Shown here: positions 5,818 through 8,712 of the stretch, in pieces | Numbering within the stretch: the stretch's first letter is position 1 | Layout: the number at the start of each line of letters is the position of its first letter | Assembly (NCBI GenBank): GCA_964386865.1 | Contig: CAYLUN010000159.1 | Coordinates: 1 to 8,712, forward strand | Origin: CAYLUN01 sp964386865 | GTDB taxonomy: Bacteria; Verrucomicrobiota; Kiritimatiellia; RFP12; UBA1067 | Length of the DNA stretch: 8,712 bases | Direction: 5' to 3' | Translations under genes and position numbers: made by a program | Notes under the pieces: model-generated | What the model was told of the DNA's origin: nothing | The model's input: only the letters and a program-made list of their open reading frames with translations | Databases searched by the model: none

Positions 5818-7257
5818 AGAGCACGCGGCGCTTGGGCCGATAAGTCTGGCGGCGTCGGCCCACTGGATCTCGTGCGGTGCGCAGCCGCGGCGGGCGGCGA
5901 GCGCGGCGACGGCGCCGGCGGCCTCGCCGGTGGCGACGGAGTTGCCGGTGACGCGGTAGCTCGCGTGCGCGATAAACTCGCCGCTGATGCAGCGCCCCGC
6001 CAGCAGGAGCCCGTCCGCGTCTTTGGCGAGCAGGGCGCGCAGCGGGATGTCGTACGGCTTGGTCTTAAACCCGCCGTGGGAAATGGTCTCCTGGTTGTTC
6101 TTTTCGCGGCTGTGGGCGTGGATGTCAACGCTGAACGTGGCGCGGCACACGGCGTCGGGGTGCCGGGCGCCGCCGAGGAGGTCGCCGCGCGTGACCGTGT
6201 ACCGCCCGTGGATGCGTCGGCCGTCGCGGATGCCGATCTGCTCGGCTGAGGCCACGACGTGCATGCCGGCCCACGGCCCGCCCAGCGCGCGCAGGGCTGC
6301 GACCGCGCGGTGCACCTCGGCGCGCGCCCGCGCGGTGGCTTCGGAGAGCTGCGCCGCATTGTCGGGCCTGACGCCGTACTCGTGGTTGATCATCACGTCC
6401 AGCAGGTTGTCGCGGATGTGGAAAAGCGTCGGATGCCCGTACGAGGTTTCGACGCCCGCGCGCTTCAGCTCGCGCTTGAAGGCCTCGACCGCCTCGATGT
6501 GGCGGCCATCCTGATTGCTGTAAAACGAGATGAACTCGGCCAGCGCGGCAGCGTCGCGCACGACCGCCAGCGCGTTGAGGGTCAGCGGCTGCCAGGTGCC
6601 GTCGTTTTCGTTGCCGAAGTCCCAGCCGCAGCCCGCCTGAGCGCCCAGGTCGCCGTCGCCGGTGGCGTCGATGAAGACGGGCGCGCTCCACGCCTCGCGC
6701 CCGGACTTGGACTCGGTGATGACCGTCGTGAGGCGCCGTCCGTCTCGGTGCGCGGCGGCCACGCGCGTGTGCAGCTGCGTCATAATCTTCGCCTCAACGC
6801 ACAGCTCCTCGAGGATCAGCTTCATGGCCTCCGGGTCGTACACGAAGCGGCTCATGTTCGCGTTGCGCCGGGCGTCGCGCGCGTCGAGCTTGCGCACGAG
6901 TTCGCGCGTGAGCCCGGGCTTGTCGAAATCGAAGATATACGTCAGAAGCCCCGCGGTCCATACGCCCCCCAGGCAGCCGTGCGCGTCGAACAGCCGGGTG
7001 CGCGCCCCGGCCCGCGCGGCGGCGATGGCGGCGGAGACGCCGGCCGGGCCTGCGCCGCAGACGATCACGTCGGCGTCGGCGCGGTGCGGCATCTCGCGGG
7101 CCGGCTCGCGGAAGCGGCCGTCAGGGAGGAGTGCGTGACCGGCGCTGCCTGCGGTGGCGCAGCCCGCGAAGGGCTGCAGGGCGGCAGCGGCGGCTGTGCC
7201 GGTGAGGGCGGCTTGGAAAAAGGTGCGGCGCGAGACGGCGGAGGCTTCACTCTTCAT
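5815..7257 (-). CDS. Tat-signal FAD-dependent oxidoreductase (FAD_oxidored family), possible lipoprotein
   Basis: The 480-residue flavoprotein probably oxidises a small substrate; which one cannot be told. Residues 1-33 are a twin-arginine signal (SRRTFF at 9-14, an Ala-rich core) ending in FAGC at 30-33, which could be a lipobox with Cys33 lipidated. The mature part opens with a Rossmann FAD-binding motif, VIVCGAGPAG (64-73), with GCLGG at 94-98. The FAD_oxidored signature IDATGDGDLGAQAG spans 196-209, and the C-terminal flavin-binding block (LLLAGRCISGEF, then RVTGNSVATGEAAG) spans 417-448. Length fits the family, which is abundant in planctomycete- and lentisphaera-like genomes. The reading frame stays open further upstream, but the Tat motif and family length fix the ATG at 7257. 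No Shine-Dalgarno is visible, and a possible promoter lies just ahead. The stop is 10 nt before the cold-shock/DUF1294 gene. A shared extracytoplasmic pathway with the Tat-exported TIM-barrel protein is likely by context only. Confidence 0.88.
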   Translation of the reverse strand: MKSEASAVSRRTFFQAALTGTAAAAALQPFAGCATAGSAGHALLPDGRFREPAREMPHRADADVIVCGAGPAGVSAAIAAARAGARTRLFDAHGCLGGVWTAGLLTYIFDFDKPGLTRELVRKLDARDARRNANMSRFVYDPEAMKLILEELCVEAKIMTQLHTRVAAAHRDGRRLTTVITESKSGREAWSAPVFIDATGDGDLGAQAGCGWDFGNENDGTWQPLTLNALAVVRDAAALAEFISFYSNQDGRHIEAVEAFKRELKRAGVETSYGHPTLFHIRDNLLDVMINHEYGVRPDNAAQLSEATARARAEVHRAVAALRALGGPWAGMHVVASAEQIGIRDGRRIHGRYTVTRGDLLGGARHPDAVCRATFSVDIHAHSREKNNQETISHGGFKTKPYDIPLRALLAKDADGLLLAGRCISGEFIAHASYRVTGNSVATGEAAGAVAALAARRGCAPHEIQWADAARLIGPSAACS

Positions 7258-7266
7258 GGTGCGGAT

Positions 7267-7296
7267 ACTGTAAAGCGCCTGCGCCGATGATGTCAA
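7267..7296 (-). promoter_or_regulatory. Possible internal promoter giving a near-leaderless oxidoreductase transcript
   Basis: On the - strand TTGACA (7296-7291) is a perfect -35 match and contains the TGA stop of the rlmN-like gene. With an 18-bp spacer, TACAGT (7272-7267) matches the -10 consensus at four of six bases, including the key T, A and final T. The transcript would start near 7260, only a few bases before the ATG at 7257, and no ribosome binding site is visible. The gene may alternatively be read only from the upstream operon promoter. Confidence 0.4.
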
Positions 7297-8348
7297 ACCC
7301 CATTTCCAGGCCCGCCCTGCGCGGCCAGCATGCCGCACGCCGCGCCGATGTCCTTGCCGCCGCTGTAGCGCCGGATCACGGGTGCGGCGAGGTGCAGGCG
7401 CAGGGCGTCGCGAAACGCGTTGCGCTCGTCGTCGCCGGGCGGCGCGAAGCGGCCGGTCGCGTCGTTGACGTCGATCAGGTCGAGCTGCACAGGCAGGTCG
7501 CCGACCCACTCCGCCAGCTGCCGGGCGTCCTCGGCGGCTGTGTTGAAGCCCGCGATCAGCGTCCACGCCAGCGTCACGCGGCGGCGGGTCGCGGCATGGT
7601 ACTCGGCGAGCGCGGACCTCAGTTCGCGCGACGGGTGGGCCGCCTCGACAGGCATGACGCTGAGCCGCTTGTCCGGGTCGGCGGAGGTGAGCGAGACCAC
7701 GAGCCGGTACGGGTGGCCCTCGCGCGCCAGACGGCGGATGGCGGGCGAGACGCCGACGGTGGAGAGGGTGATGGCTTTGGCGGCGATGGCGAGGCCGGCG
7801 GGCTCGGAGAAGACGCGGGCCGCCTGGATGACGGCGTCGTAGTTCAGCAGCGGCTCGCCCATGCCCATGAAGACCGCGCCGCGCACGGGCAGGTCGGTGT
7901 CGCGGCGGATCTGCGCGACCTGCGCGACGATCTCCCACGCTTCGAGGTTGCGGGCGAGGCCGAGCCGGCCCGTGGCGCAGAAGGCACAGCCCATGGCGCA
8001 GCCGGCCTGGGAGCTGATGCAGACGACGGCTTTGCGGTCGTCCGCCCGGTGGACGAGCGGAATCAGCACAGCCTCGAAGCGCACGCCGTCGGAAGCTTCG
8101 AACAGGTATTTGACGAAGCCGTCGGCTGACGACGCGCGCCGGTCCGCCACGGCCAGCGCGGGGATGCACAGCGCCTGCCGCACGCGGGCGAGCCACTTGG
8201 CCGAGAGCGTGGAGTCATCGTCCGGCCACACGCCGCGCCGCAGAGCCGAGGAGAGCAGCTTGCGGGCAAGACGGGGCGTCATGCCGAGCGCGGCGTGGCG
8301 CTCGGCGAGCTGTTGAGGCGTGAAGGCTGTGACCGGTTCCCGTGTCAT
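7293..8348 (-). CDS. Divergent RlmN/Cfr-like radical SAM enzyme
   Basis: The 351-residue protein belongs to the RlmN/Cfr family, which methylates adenine C2 or C8 in 23S rRNA (RlmN also modifies tRNA). The [4Fe-4S] cysteines CxxxCxxC are Cys117, Cys121 and Cys124. Cys110 and Cys338 match the two methyl-transfer cysteines (Cys118 and Cys355 of E. coli RlmN), in VVCISSQAGC and DIGAACGML. The SAM motif GMGEP is at 162-166 and STVGV at 196-200. The catalytic machinery is therefore intact, yet usual landmarks differ: VVSLTSADPD (217-226) replaces ISLHAPND, LAWTLIAGFN (260-269) replaces FEYVLIDGVN, and LIDVNDATG (291-299) replaces LIPFNPVPG. It may be a paralogue with another RNA target, so no rlmN symbol is given. 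The start at 8348 is 17 nt after the apbE stop and lacks a clear ribosome binding site; the N-terminal helices fit this start. Confidence 0.88.
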   Translation of the reverse strand: MTREPVTAFTPQQLAERHAALGMTPRLARKLLSSALRRGVWPDDDSTLSAKWLARVRQALCIPALAVADRRASSADGFVKYLFEASDGVRFEAVLIPLVHRADDRKAVVCISSQAGCAMGCAFCATGRLGLARNLEAWEIVAQVAQIRRDTDLPVRGAVFMGMGEPLLNYDAVIQAARVFSEPAGLAIAAKAITLSTVGVSPAIRRLAREGHPYRLVVSLTSADPDKRLSVMPVEAAHPSRELRSALAEYHAATRRRVTLAWTLIAGFNTAAEDARQLAEWVGDLPVQLDLIDVNDATGRFAPPGDDERNAFRDALRLHLAAPVIRRYSGGKDIGAACGMLAAQGGPGNGV

Positions 8349-8365
8349 GTCGGAGGTCGCAGAGG

Positions 8366-8712
8366 CTACCGGGGGCCAACGACCGTAAGCGCGTACGGGG
8401 TGTCGCCAATGGGTGTGAGGCGGGCAGCCATGCCGGGCGTGGCGAAGACCGTCAGGTTGGTCGGCGCGTCCGGAATCCAGAGCGCGTCGCAGCCTGGATG
8501 GCTGCGCAGCAGCGCGGCGCCGCGCTGCGGGCCGAGGATGAACAGTGTGGTGGAGAGCGCATCCGCCAGCATCGCGGTGGGCGCGACCACGGTGGTGCCG
8601 GCCATTCCGGCGACGGGGCTGCCGGTGCGAGGATCCATGATGTGCGCGTAGCGGACACCCTCGATCTCGACGAAGCGCTCGTAGTTGCCGGAGGTGGCTA
8701 CGGCTTCGCCGC
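8366..8712 (-). CDS. apbE: FAD:protein FMN transferase ApbE, C-terminal part (5' end outside window)
   Basis: The last 115 codons of an ApbE-type flavin transferase are visible; the start lies beyond 8712. ApbE uses FAD to attach FMN covalently to Ser/Thr of target proteins such as NqrB/NqrC or RnfG/RnfD, normally in the periplasm. Visible signatures are TSGNYERF at the cut edge, HIMDPRTGSP (about 8621-8650), and ADALSTTLFILG (about 8531-8566), whose Asp and Thr belong to the Mg2+ site. The frame closes at a TAG stop. It is the first gene of the - strand group within this window, 17 nt before the rlmN-like gene. Its acceptor protein is not in view; a signal peptide or lipobox, if present, would be outside. 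Confidence 0.92.
   Translation of the reverse strand, partial: GEAVATSGNYERFVEIEGVRYAHIMDPRTGSPVAGMAGTTVVAPTAMLADALSTTLFILGPQRGAALLRSHPGCDALWIPDAPTNLTVFATPGMAARLTPIGDTPYALTVVGPR

Noticed and set aside
7258..8196. Long N-terminal extension of the oxidoreductase reading frame across the rlmN-like gene
   Set aside because: The extra residues are Arg/Pro/Ala-rich shadow sequence antiphase to a real gene; the Tat signal begins at 7257.

Overview
The window is GC-rich, densely coding bacterial DNA with seven genes. Two lie on the + strand in the left half and five on the - strand in the right half. The mix suggests a Gram-negative-like bacterium, perhaps of the Planctomycetota/Lentisphaerota/Kiritimatiellota kind: two membrane pyrophosphatases, Tat-exported FAD_oxidored and sugar-isomerase-like TIM-barrel proteins, and a divergent RlmN-like enzyme. 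That placement is an inference from gene content, not from a marker gene.

Left region (1-3856, + strand): two membrane-bound, ion-pumping pyrophosphatases stand in tandem. The first is cut by the window start and is a divergent type with a lysine at the position that replaces K+. It ends in a hairpin and a strong intrinsic terminator. The second is complete and canonical, carries the alanine/glycine signature of K+-dependent enzymes, and has an N-terminal signal peptide. It has its own near-consensus sigma70-type promoter (TTGACA, 17 bp, extended -10 GATAAT), with a 17-bp palindrome just upstream of the -35 box. The two pumps are therefore separate transcription units, probably with different cation dependence and possibly different pumped ions.

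Right region (3883-8712, - strand, read right to left): apbE (partial), a divergent rlmN-like radical SAM gene, a Tat-signal FAD-dependent oxidoreductase (possible lipoprotein), a three-part cold-shock/DUF1294/OB-fold protein, and a Tat-signal TIM-barrel isomerase/epimerase-like protein. Gaps are 17, 35 and 10 nt, and the last pair overlaps by 4 nt (ATGA), so this reads as one operon. A possible internal promoter at the rlmN-like stop codon could give the oxidoreductase a nearly leaderless transcript. The exported oxidoreductase and TIM-barrel protein may act on the same sugar or polyol outside the cytoplasm; the RNA-binding protein between them has no obvious link to that role.

The + and - units converge with only 26 bp between stop codons and no recognisable terminator. 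I saw no tRNA, rRNA, CRISPR array, insertion sequence or phage feature. The only non-coding stretch above 100 bases is 1239-1465, whose contents are itemised.
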